Shown: positions 24,968 to 32,332 of the stretch, piece after piece
Layout: each line of letters opens with the position of its first letter
How positions within the stretch are numbered: position 1 is the first letter of the stretch
Source: Roseomonas sp. 18066
GTDB lineage: Bacteria; Pseudomonadota; Alphaproteobacteria; Acetobacterales; Acetobacteraceae
DNA: 35,394 bases
Direction: 5' to 3'
Assembly: GCF_902706185.1 (NCBI RefSeq)
Contig: NZ_CACSJM010000056.1
Coordinates: 1 to 35,394, forward strand
Translations under genes and position numbers: made by a program
The notes under the pieces: generated by a model
Told to the model about the DNA's origin: nothing
Seen by the model: the letters and a program-made list of their open reading frames with translations, nothing else
The model's database searches: none

Positions 24968-26722
24968 ATGCCCGAAGGTAGTCTCCCCGCCGCCGCCGAA
25001 GCGCCCCGCGCCTCGGCGGCGCCGCGCCCGGTGCCGGTGGCCTTCGGCGCCTGCACCGGCTGGTTCCACGCCGCCGCGCGGCCGAGCGGGCGCGCCGTGC
25101 TGATGCTGTCGCCCGACGGCTACGAGGCGCTGTGCTCGCGCCGGCCCTGGCGCGCGCTGGCCGGGCGGCTGGCCGAGGCCGGGCTGTCGGTCCTGCGCTA
25201 CGACTATCCGGGCGAGGGCAGCAGCGACGGGCCGGAGGAGACGCCGCCAGACTTTTCTGTCTTCGCGGATTCCGCCGTCGAGGCCGCGGCGCTGCTGAAG
25301 CGGCTGTCGGGCGCGTCCGAGGTCGCCGTGCTCGGCATGCGGATGGGCGGCATGGTCGCGGGCCTCGCCGCCGCGCGGATGGATGCGGCGCCGCTGGCGC
25401 TGCTCTACCCGGTGCTGTCCGGCCGGCTGCATGGGCGCGAGATGCGCGTCCAGTCCGATCGCGGACCCGAGGGGCCGGAATTCCTGGGCTTCCCCTGGAC
25501 CGACGCCGCCATCGCCGGCCTGTCCGGCCTCGACCTGCCGGCGCTGCTGGCCGCCGCCCCCGCGCGCCCGGTGCTGATGCTGGCCCAGCCGCGCATCGCC
25601 GAGGCCGCCGGCAAGGCCGCGCTCGCCCTGCCCGACGCCCGCACCATCGCCTCCGACGGCTATGACGACCTGGTCGCCGAGGCGCATGCGGTGAAGGTGC
25701 CCGAGCCCGCCTTCGACGCCATCATCGACTTCCTGGCCAAGGGCGCCCCCGAGGCGCCGGCGACCGTCGCGGAGCCCGCGGGCCGCCCGGTGATCCAGCT
25801 CGCCGGGGGCGGCACGGAGGAGACCGTCTGCTTCGGCCCGAATGACGGGCTGGTCGGCGCGCTGACCCTGCCGCCGGGCGGGGTCGCCCCGGGCGGGCCG
25901 GCGCTGGTCATCCTGAACACCGGGGTGAACCACCATGTCGGCAATGGCCGGCTGTCGGTGATCATGGCGCGCCGCGCCGCCGCCGCGGGCCTGGCCGTCC
26001 TCCGCTACGACGCCCGCGCCCATGGCGAGAGCCACAACCCCGACGGCCTGCCGCTGGTCAAGATCGTGCAGCAGCCGGCGGTGGTCGATGACAGCCGCGC
26101 CGCGCTCGACCTGATGCAGCGGCTGGGCTTTCCGTCCGTCGTCATCGCCGGCAACTGCGCCGGCGGCTGGACCGCGCTGCACGCGGCGCTGGCCGACGCC
26201 CGCATCAAGCATGCCGTGGTCATCAACCTGCAGCGCTTCATCTGGACCGAGGGCCGCACCTTCGCCGTGCCCTCGCGCCGGCAGACGGTGGCCGAGCGCC
26301 AGACCTTCCAGTGGCGCGCCCTGATCGAGGCGCGGCGCAACGGCGCCAGCGCGCTGGACATGCTGCGGGCGGTGACGCCGAACCGCTACAAGATGGCCTG
26401 GAAGCGCTCCGTGGTGCGCAGCATGGCGCAGGCCGGCCGCGTGCTGCCGCCGCGCATCGCCGGCATCCTGGGCCCGGGCCGCGTCGCCGGCTGGCTGCGC
26501 GCGCTGTCGACCCGCGGCACCGGCGTCAGCTTCGTCTACAGCGACGAGGATACCGGGCTGGAGGAGCTGGAATCCCATTTCGGCGATGGCGGCAAGCACC
26601 TGGCCGGGCTGCGCGCCATGACGCTGGTGCTGGTGCCCGGGGCGGACCACACCTTCTCCAACCGCAGCATGCGGCGGGAATTGCTGGACCGGGTGGATGC
26701 CATCGTCGCGGCGGTGAAGTAG
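24968..26722 (+). CDS. Tandem alpha/beta-hydrolase (GxRxG and GxCxG halves)
   Basis: A 584-residue fusion of two alpha/beta-hydrolase domains. Domain 1 (about 20-255) has RYDYPGEGSSDG and the elbow LGMRMGG, where the nucleophile position is Arg. Domain 2 (about 270-584) has RYDARAHGESHN and the elbow IAGNCAGGW, giving a Cys nucleophile; a late PGADHTFSN supplies His and DEDTGLEE an acid candidate. The layout recalls the paired hydrolases of exosortase A clusters (hydr1 with Cys, hydr2 with GLRLG; TIGR03100/TIGR03101, recalled), here fused. It lies 6 bases after the ligase gene and ends the operon. A thioesterase or acyl-transfer role releasing the carrier-bound product is inferred, with domain 1 probably structural or binding. 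Confidence 0.85.
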   Translation: MPEGSLPAAAEAPRASAAPRPVPVAFGACTGWFHAAARPSGRAVLMLSPDGYEALCSRRPWRALAGRLAEAGLSVLRYDYPGEGSSDGPEETPPDFSVFADSAVEAAALLKRLSGASEVAVLGMRMGGMVAGLAAARMDAAPLALLYPVLSGRLHGREMRVQSDRGPEGPEFLGFPWTDAAIAGLSGLDLPALLAAAPARPVLMLAQPRIAEAAGKAALALPDARTIASDGYDDLVAEAHAVKVPEPAFDAIIDFLAKGAPEAPATVAEPAGRPVIQLAGGGTEETVCFGPNDGLVGALTLPPGGVAPGGPALVILNTGVNHHVGNGRLSVIMARRAAAAGLAVLRYDARAHGESHNPDGLPLVKIVQQPAVVDDSRAALDLMQRLGFPSVVIAGNCAGGWTALHAALADARIKHAVVINLQRFIWTEGRTFAVPSRRQTVAERQTFQWRALIEARRNGASALDMLRAVTPNRYKMAWKRSVVRSMAQAGRVLPPRIAGILGPGRVAGWLRALSTRGTGVSFVYSDEDTGLEELESHFGDGGKHLAGLRAMTLVLVPGADHTFSNRSMRRELLDRVDAIVAAVK

Positions 26723-26728
26723 GCGGCG

Positions 26729-27622
26729 TCAGGCCGCCACCCGCCCGGCCTCGCGTGCCAGCCGCGCATCCCTGACCGGCGGCTGGCCGAAGAGCCGGCC
26801 ATAGTCGCGGGTGAAATGCGGCACGCTTTCATAGCCGACGGCGAAGGCGGCCTGGCTGGCGGCCAAGCCCTCGGCCTGCATCAGCCGCCGCGCCTCGATC
26901 AGCCGCAGCTGCTTCTGGAACTGCAGCGGCGTCAGCGAGGTCACCGCGCGGAAATGCGCGTGGAAGGCGGACAAGCTCATCCCCGCCGCCGCCGCCAGCC
27001 GCGCCGTCGGCAGCGGCCCGGCATAATCCGCGCGCAGCAGGGCGACCGCCCGGGCCACGCGCTGCGCTGCGCCGTCCGGCCAGCCCAGCGCGCGGATCGC
27101 CGCGCCATGCCGCCCGGCCAGCAGCCAGTAATGGATTTCTCTCAGCTGCGCCCCCTGCAGCAGGGGTGCGGCCTCGGGGTGGTCCAGCAGGCGCATCAGC
27201 CGCAGCGCGGCCTCGGCGACCTCGGCCTCGGTCGGGTCGACGCGGACCGGGGCGGGCGCGGTGTCGCGCCCGGGGGCGCGCATCTGCACAGAGAGCTCGG
27301 CGATCACCGCCGGGTCCAGCTCCAGCACCAGCGAGTAATAGGGCGCGACCTGGCTTGCCGCGGTGACCTGGCTGACCGTCGGCACATCGGCGCTGATCAG
27401 CAGCGAATCGCCGGCACTGAAGGAAAAATGCGCGGGCCCCATGCTGACCGCCTTCGACCCCTGCAGCACCAGGCAGACCAGCGGGCGGGCGATGGCATGG
27501 ACCAGGCCGCTCGGCGCTGTGGCGCGCACCGTTGTCAGGCCGGGGATCGGGGTCGCGGCCATGCCATGCCGGTCAGCGGCGGCATCGGCATGGCGGCGGA
27601 CGGCATCCAGCAACGGGTTCAT
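26729..27622 (-). CDS. AraC family regulator with AraC_N domain
   Basis: A 297-residue transcription factor. The N-terminal AraC_N-type cupin domain (about 1-180) includes ARPLVCLVLQGSKAVSMG and SAGDSLLISADVPTVSQV; the C-terminal double helix-turn-helix has MSLSAFHAHFRAVTSLTPLQFQKQLRL and ending AFAVGYESVPHFTRDYGRLFG. The start at 27622 gives the standard N-terminus MNPLLDAVRRHAD; the open frame upstream is non-coding. It is divergent from an SDR gene 136 bases away, a frequent AraC_N-SDR pairing in which the regulator controls the dehydrogenase. It converges on the double-hydrolase gene with only 6 bases between stops, so no separate terminator is visible. Confidence 0.92.
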   Translation of the reverse strand: MNPLLDAVRRHADAAADRHGMAATPIPGLTTVRATAPSGLVHAIARPLVCLVLQGSKAVSMGPAHFSFSAGDSLLISADVPTVSQVTAASQVAPYYSLVLELDPAVIAELSVQMRAPGRDTAPAPVRVDPTEAEVAEAALRLMRLLDHPEAAPLLQGAQLREIHYWLLAGRHGAAIRALGWPDGAAQRVARAVALLRADYAGPLPTARLAAAAGMSLSAFHAHFRAVTSLTPLQFQKQLRLIEARRLMQAEGLAASQAAFAVGYESVPHFTRDYGRLFGQPPVRDARLAREAGRVAA

Positions 27623-27758
27623 GGGGGCGCAGCCTAGCCCGGCGCCGCGCCCGCCGCAGCTGAATTGGAGGATCAGGCAAGAACCCCGGACCATCCGGCA
27701 ACACGCCTCAGGCGATCCGGCCGATACAGCCCCTGCACCAGCAAGGGAGCACGGAGCC

Positions 27759-28514
27759 ATGAGCAAGATCACCCTGATCACCGGCGGCAGCCGCGGCCTG
27801 GGCCGCAACGCCGCGCTCGCCGTCGCGCGCCGCGGCGGCGATGTCGTCCTGACCTATCGCAGCGGCGCCGCCGAGGCCGAGGCCGTCATCGCCGAGATCG
27901 CGGCGCTGGGCCGCCGCGCCGTAGCCCTGCCGCTCGACACCGGCGATGCCGCCAGCTTCGCCAATTTCGCCGACCGCCTGCGCCAGGCCCTGCGCGACAC
28001 CTGGGCGCGGGACAGCTTTGACCACCTGGTGAACAATGCCGGCCATGGCGATTACGCCCCGATCGGCGAGACCACCGAGGCCCAGTTCGACCGCCTGGTC
28101 GACGTCCATTTCAAGGGCGTCTTCTTCCTGACCCAGGCGCTGCTGCCGCTGATCGCCGATGGCGGGCGGATCGTGAACCTGTCCTCCGGCCTGACGCGTC
28201 GGCCCTTCCCGGGCTACGCCGCCTATGCCGCGGTGAAGGGCGCCGTGGAAATCCTGACGCTGTACCTGGCAAAGGAGCTCGGCGCCCGCGGCATCGCGGT
28301 GAACACGGTGGCCCCCGGCGCCATCGAGACCGATTTCGGCGGCGGCGCGGTGCGCGACAATGCCGAGGTGAACAAGCTCTTCGCGGAGATGACCGCCCTC
28401 GGCCGGGCCGGCGTTCCCGATGATATCGGGCCGATGATCGCGGGGCTGCTCGGGGAGGAAAACCGCTGGGTGAACGCGCAGCGGATCGAAGTGTCGGGCG
28501 GGCAGGGGATTTAA
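27759..28514 (+). CDS. Short-chain dehydrogenase/reductase
   Basis: A 251-residue classical SDR oxidoreductase. It carries the cofactor motif TGGSRGLG (residues about 8-15), an arginine soon after (RRGGDVVLTYRSG) that suggests NADPH preference, NNAG, the catalytic Ser of NLSSG, and the YAAYAAVKG catalytic Tyr-Lys pair. The substrate is unknown. GGAG lies 4 bases before ATG 27759, a slightly short spacing. It is divergent from the AraC gene, which probably regulates it. Repeat copy D-left follows 18 bases after the stop. Confidence 0.92.
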   Translation: MSKITLITGGSRGLGRNAALAVARRGGDVVLTYRSGAAEAEAVIAEIAALGRRAVALPLDTGDAASFANFADRLRQALRDTWARDSFDHLVNNAGHGDYAPIGETTEAQFDRLVDVHFKGVFFLTQALLPLIADGGRIVNLSSGLTRRPFPGYAAYAAVKGAVEILTLYLAKELGARGIAVNTVAPGAIETDFGGGAVRDNAEVNKLFAEMTALGRAGVPDDIGPMIAGLLGEENRWVNAQRIEVSGGQGI

Positions 28515-28532
28515 GAGAAGACAAGCCAAAGG

Positions 28533-28610
28533 CGAGGGGAATGAATTCCCCTCGACCCCTTCTTTTTTCTGTCAGACTGCCGTGTCCACGTGACGACGGG
28601 ACGTGAAACG
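28533..28610 (+). repeat. Dispersed intergenic repeat, copy D-left, with terminator
   Basis: The perfect stem CGAGGGGAAT / ATTCCCCTCG (28533-28542 with 28545-28554) is followed by ACCCC, a T6 tract (28563-28568), CTGTCAGACTGCCG and a GACGGGACG tail. It follows the SDR gene in its transcription direction. The A/G to C/T change in the stem (CGAG...CTCG) is compensatory relative to the CCAG...CTGG copies, so the stem is conserved by pairing rather than by sequence. Confidence 0.75.
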
Positions 28611-28639
28611 GCCCGACAGCAGCGCGACCTTTCAGGTTG

Positions 28640-28758
28640 CCCCGTTATGAAAACAGCGCCCCGCCGCGATGCCCTGGTGTCATCGTCGGTGAAGTGCTGG
28701 TCGTCAAACGGCCGGTCATCAGAAAAAAGAAGGGGTCCAGGGGAATTCATTCCCCTGG
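28640..28758 (-). repeat. Dispersed intergenic repeat, copy D-right, with terminator
   Basis: On the minus strand the stem CCAGGGGAAT / ATTCCCCTGG (28758-28749 with 28746-28737) is followed by ACCCC, a T6 tract (28728-28723), CTGATGACCGGCCGTTTGAC and the tail CACCAGGGCATCGCGGCGGG. It lies 18 bases past the stop of the minus-strand ABC ATPase gene and should terminate that operon. The tail shares a run of about 23 identical bases with copy C-right (around 17524-17546 and 28657-28679). Confidence 0.78.
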
Positions 28759-28776
28759 CCTTCAAGCTCTCTTCTC

Positions 28777-30420
28777 TTACGCCGCCACCGGATCGAAATG
28801 CGGAATCGCCGCGATCAGCTCCGCGGTGTACTCGGCCTGGGGTGCGCGGAAGATCCGCTGGCTGTCGCCTTCTTCCACCACCTGTCCGTTGCGCAGCACG
28901 ATCATGCGTTCGCACAGCATGCGCACCACGTTCAGGTCGTGGCTGACGAAGAGATAGGCCAGACCCTTTTCCCGCCGCAGCCGGTCCAGCAGCTGCAGCA
29001 CCACCGCCTGGACCGAGACGTCGAGGGCTGCCGTGGGCTCGTCCAGCACCAGCAGCTTGGGGTCCACCGAGACGGCGCGGGCGATGCCGACGCGGGCGCG
29101 CTGGCCGCCGGACAGCTGGTGCGGGAAGCGCTCCAGCAGGGGCAGGGGCAGGCCGACGCTGACGGCGCAATCCTTCACCCGCTTGGTCAGCTCGGAGCCA
29201 TCGCGCAACCCGCGCAGCCGGCGCAGCGGATCGGCGATGCTGTCGAAGGCGTTGAAGCGCGGGTTCAGGCTTTCGCCGGCATCCTGGAAGACGATCTGGA
29301 TCTGGCTGCGCTGCTCGGCGCGGTGGAAGTCGCGCGCCGGCATGTCGGAGACCGAGCGGCCGTCGAAGATCACCTCGCCGGCGGTGGGGTCGATCAGCCG
29401 GGTCACCAGGCGGGAGATGGTGCTCTTGCCGGAGCCGCTTTCGCCGACCAGGCCGAGGCTTTCGCCCGGCTTCATCGTGAAGGACACCTTGTCCACCGCC
29501 GTGACGCCGCCGGGGTATTGCTTCACGAGGTCGCGGACCTCCAAGAGCAGCGGCGTGCCGGCCGGCAGCGGCGGGCGCGCCACCGGCTCGGCGGGCAGCA
29601 CGATCTCCGGCGAAAGAGAAGAAATGGTGGAGGTGGGGGTCGGGCAGGCGGCGACCAGGCGGCGGGTATAGGCATGGCCCGGCGTGCCGAAGAGGGCGGC
29701 GGGGGGCGCTTCCTCGACGACGCGGCCCTGCTCCATCACGGCGACGCGGTCGCAATATTGCGCGGCGAGGCCGAGGTCGTGGGTGATCAGCAGCATGGCC
29801 ATGCCGCGGTCGCGCGTCAGCGTCGCCAGCAGGTCCATCACCGCCTTCTGGGTGGTGACGTCGAGGCCGGTGGTGGGCTCGTCGGCGATGATCAGCCTTG
29901 GCGCGCAGGCGATGGCCATGGCGATCATGATGCGCTGGCACATGCCGCCCGAGAGCTCATGCGGGAAGGCGTCGATCCGCTGGGCGGCGTTGCGGATGCG
30001 CACCTGCTCCAGCAGGGCCAGGGCCTGGTCGCGCGCGGCGCGCGGCGACAGGTCGCGATGGGCGCGCAGCGCGTCGGCGATCTGCGCGCCGACGCTGCGG
30101 ATCGGGTTCAGCGCGGCGCGCGGATTCTGGAAGATCATCGAGAAGGCGGCGCCGCGCATCGGCCGCAGCATCCCAGCACTCGCCCGGGTGATGTCGCGCC
30201 CGTCGAAATGGATGCTGCCCCCCGTGACGCGCCCGGCCTGGTCGAGCAGCCCCATGGTGGCCAAGGCGGTCACCGACTTGCCGGAGCCGCTTTCGCCGAC
30301 CAGCCCCAGCACCTCGCCCTGGTGCAGGGCGAAGCTGGCGCCGCGGAGCGCTGCCACGTCGCCGCGGCGGGTGGCGAAGCTGACCGCCAGGTCCTGGACC
30401 TGCAGCAAGGGCGTCGTCAT
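28777..30420 (-). CDS. Fused double ATPase of a peptide/opine ABC importer
   Basis: A 547-residue DppD-DppF type fusion. Each half has Walker A (GESGSGKS), a signature (LSGGMCQR in the first half, LSGGQRAR in the second) and Walker B (LIIADEPT, LLVLDEPT). Oligopeptide-family C-terminal extensions follow each half (GTPGHAYTRRLVAACP, RAPQAEYTAELIAAIP). It energises import with the two permeases upstream, at the cytoplasmic face of the inner membrane. ATG 30420 overlaps the permease stop (ATGA). The first-half signature has Cys where Arg is usual (LSGGMRQR), probably harmless. It is the last gene of the operon. Confidence 0.95.
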   Translation of the reverse strand: MTTPLLQVQDLAVSFATRRGDVAALRGASFALHQGEVLGLVGESGSGKSVTALATMGLLDQAGRVTGGSIHFDGRDITRASAGMLRPMRGAAFSMIFQNPRAALNPIRSVGAQIADALRAHRDLSPRAARDQALALLEQVRIRNAAQRIDAFPHELSGGMCQRIMIAMAIACAPRLIIADEPTTGLDVTTQKAVMDLLATLTRDRGMAMLLITHDLGLAAQYCDRVAVMEQGRVVEEAPPAALFGTPGHAYTRRLVAACPTPTSTISSLSPEIVLPAEPVARPPLPAGTPLLLEVRDLVKQYPGGVTAVDKVSFTMKPGESLGLVGESGSGKSTISRLVTRLIDPTAGEVIFDGRSVSDMPARDFHRAEQRSQIQIVFQDAGESLNPRFNAFDSIADPLRRLRGLRDGSELTKRVKDCAVSVGLPLPLLERFPHQLSGGQRARVGIARAVSVDPKLLVLDEPTAALDVSVQAVVLQLLDRLRREKGLAYLFVSHDLNVVRMLCERMIVLRNGQVVEEGDSQRIFRAPQAEYTAELIAAIPHFDPVAA

Positions 30421-31289
30421 GTGCGCATCCTCGGGTCGAGGATGTCGCGCAGCCCATCGCCCAGCAGGTTGAAGCAGAGCACGGCGAACATCAGGGCCGC
30501 GCCGGGGAAGAAGACCAGCCACCATTTGCCGGAGGCGATGAAGCGGGCGCCCTCGGCCACCATGATCCCCCATTCCGGCGTCGGCGCCTGCACACCGAGG
30601 CCGATGAAGGACAGGCCCGCGGCATTCAGGATCGCCCAGCCGAGGTTGAGCGAGATCTGCACGGCGACGATCGGCAGGATATTCGGCAGCAGGAAGAACA
30701 GAACGATGCGGCCGCGGCTGTTGCCGGAGGCCTGGGCGGCCTCGACCCAGCCGGCGTTGCGGCGCACGGCGACCTCGGTGCGGGCGAAGCGGATATAGAA
30801 AGGAAGGTTGATGATCGCCGTGGCGTAGATGATGTTTTCCAGCCGGTTGCCCAGGGCCGCGACCATCGCCATCGCCAGCACGAACAGCGGAAAGGCCATC
30901 AGCACGTCGGTGAAGCGGCCGACCCAGCGGTCCAGCCTGCCGCCGACGAAGCCGCAGAAGCTGCCGATCATGGCGCCGACGGCGAAGGACAGGCCGACGG
31001 CGGCGGCGGCGATGGTCAGGTCCAGCCGCGTGCCATGCAGCAGCCGGCTGAGGATATCGCGCCCCAGCTGGTCGGTGCCGAACCAATGCGCGGCCGAGGG
31101 CGGCTGCAGCGCGCTGGGCACGTCGCTGGCGATGGGGTCGTAGGGGGCGATCCAGGGGGCGAGGATGGCCAGGATGATCAGCAGCACGGTGCCGGCCATG
31201 GCCAGCGCCGTCAGCGGATTGCCGCGCAGCACCCAGGCGACATGGCCGAGGGTGGAGCTGCGGCCGGGGCTTGTCATCGAGGCGCTCAT
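30417..31289 (-). CDS. Peptide/opine ABC permease (DppC type)
   Basis: A 290-residue inner-membrane permease. The N-terminal OppC-like segment precedes the first membrane helix (about 30-50). A periplasmic DPxA..PSALQPPSAAHWFGTDQLGRD stretch is the DppC/OppC hallmark. The cytoplasmic EAA-like loop reads VEAAQASGNSRGRI. The C-terminal WWLVFFPGAALMFAVLCFNLLGDGLRD is typical. It overlaps both neighbours by ATGA, so permeases and ATPase are translationally coupled. It should pair with the DppB-type subunit encoded just upstream. Confidence 0.95.
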   Translation of the reverse strand: MSASMTSPGRSSTLGHVAWVLRGNPLTALAMAGTVLLIILAILAPWIAPYDPIASDVPSALQPPSAAHWFGTDQLGRDILSRLLHGTRLDLTIAAAAVGLSFAVGAMIGSFCGFVGGRLDRWVGRFTDVLMAFPLFVLAMAMVAALGNRLENIIYATAIINLPFYIRFARTEVAVRRNAGWVEAAQASGNSRGRIVLFFLLPNILPIVAVQISLNLGWAILNAAGLSFIGLGVQAPTPEWGIMVAEGARFIASGKWWLVFFPGAALMFAVLCFNLLGDGLRDILDPRMRT

Positions 31290-32317
31290 TCCGCGGCGAT
31301 CCGGGGGTCGGCCAGGCCGTAGAGAATGTCGACCAGCAGGTTCACCAGCACGAAGATGGTCGCCATCAGCAGGACGAAGCCTTGCACCGGCGCGTAGTCG
31401 GAGGCGAGCAGCGCATCCAGCGCGTAGGACGCCACCCCCGGCCAGGAGAATACTTTTTCGACCAGCACGTTGGCGCCCAGCATCGTCGAGAAGACGATGC
31501 CGGCGATGGTCAGCACCGGCAGCAGCGCGTTGCGCAGCGCATAGACCAGGATGACGCGCCAGGGGGCGAGGCCGATCGAGCGCGCGGTGCGGATGAAGTC
31601 GCTGCCGAGCACGGCCAGCATCGAGGCCCGCGTCATGCGCGCCAGGGGCGCCAGGACGAACAGCGCCATGGTGCAGGCCGGCAGGATCAGCTGCGAGAAG
31701 GCTGCGCGGAACCCATCCCAGTCACCGGTGACCGCGAAGTCGAAGAGCAGGAAACCGGTGATCTCGGGGGGCGTCGAGGCGAAGATGTCGATGCGCCCCG
31801 TCGGATCCGGTGCCCAACCCAGCAGGTAGTAGAAGGCGTAGATCAACAGCAGGCCGGAGACGAAGGTCGGCATGCAGACGCCGAGCGTGCAGAGGAAGCG
31901 CACGACATGGTCCACCGCCGAGCCCGGCCGCAGCGCCGCCAGGATGCCCAGCGGCAGGGCGCAGGCCAGCGCCAGGAACAACGCAGAAAAAGTCAGCTCC
32001 AGCGAGGCCGGCAGGCGCTGCTGCATGTCGGTCAGCACCGCCTGGCCGGTGGTCATCGAGCGGCCGAGATTGCCCGTGGCGATATCCTGCAGATAGCGGA
32101 CCAGCTGCACCGGGATGGGCTGGTCCAGCCCCATCGCCTTGCGCAGATCCTCGATCTCCTGCTGCCCGGCGCTGGGGCCGGAGGCGAAGAACACCGCCGG
32201 ATCCCCCGGCAGCACCCGCATCAGCAGGAAGGTCAGCACCACCACGCCCAGGATGGCCGGCACCGAGGACAGCAGCCTGCCCCCGATGCGCCGCCCGATC
32301 GCCTGTAGCTTGCGCAT
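31286..32317 (-). CDS. Peptide/opine ABC permease (DppB type)
   Basis: A 343-residue inner-membrane permease with the DppB start (IGGRLLSSVPAILGVVVLTFLLMRVLPGDP). The EAA-like loop reads SDFIRTARSIGLAPWRVI. Six membrane helices are visible, with VFSWPGVASYALDALLASDYAPVQGFVLL near the C-terminus, the usual family ending. It lies 15 bases after the binding-protein gene and overlaps the DppC-type gene by ATGA. The transported substrate is set by the binding protein and cannot be assigned. Confidence 0.95.
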   Translation of the reverse strand: MRKLQAIGRRIGGRLLSSVPAILGVVVLTFLLMRVLPGDPAVFFASGPSAGQQEIEDLRKAMGLDQPIPVQLVRYLQDIATGNLGRSMTTGQAVLTDMQQRLPASLELTFSALFLALACALPLGILAALRPGSAVDHVVRFLCTLGVCMPTFVSGLLLIYAFYYLLGWAPDPTGRIDIFASTPPEITGFLLFDFAVTGDWDGFRAAFSQLILPACTMALFVLAPLARMTRASMLAVLGSDFIRTARSIGLAPWRVILVYALRNALLPVLTIAGIVFSTMLGANVLVEKVFSWPGVASYALDALLASDYAPVQGFVLLMATIFVLVNLLVDILYGLADPRIAAE

Positions 32318-32332
32318 TCCCGGCCGCCCGCC

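Noticed and set aside
23876..26650. A 924-codon open frame on the minus strand
   Set aside because: It is antisense to the ligase and double-hydrolase genes; low-complexity composition and no recognisable domain.
24968..26722. Exosortase/PEP-CTERM locus
   Set aside because: The hydrolase halves resemble exosortase-associated hydrolases, but no exosortase, PEP-CTERM protein or AMP-dependent ligase of that system is in the window.
28533..28758. Inverted repeat pair as an insertion sequence or CRISPR
   Set aside because: The interior codes for no transposase, no target duplication was evident by eye, and there are no regularly spaced repeats with unique spacers.
28511..28776. Short frames reading RGIHSP or RGMNSPG near the repeats
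   Set aside because: The same peptide-like strings recur wherever the repeat hairpin occurs (12.6, 17.5, 28.5 and 28.7 kb); they are translations of the palindrome, not genes.
28798..30798. A 666-codon open frame on the plus strand
   Set aside because: It is antisense to the fused ATPase and permease genes, which have complete motifs.
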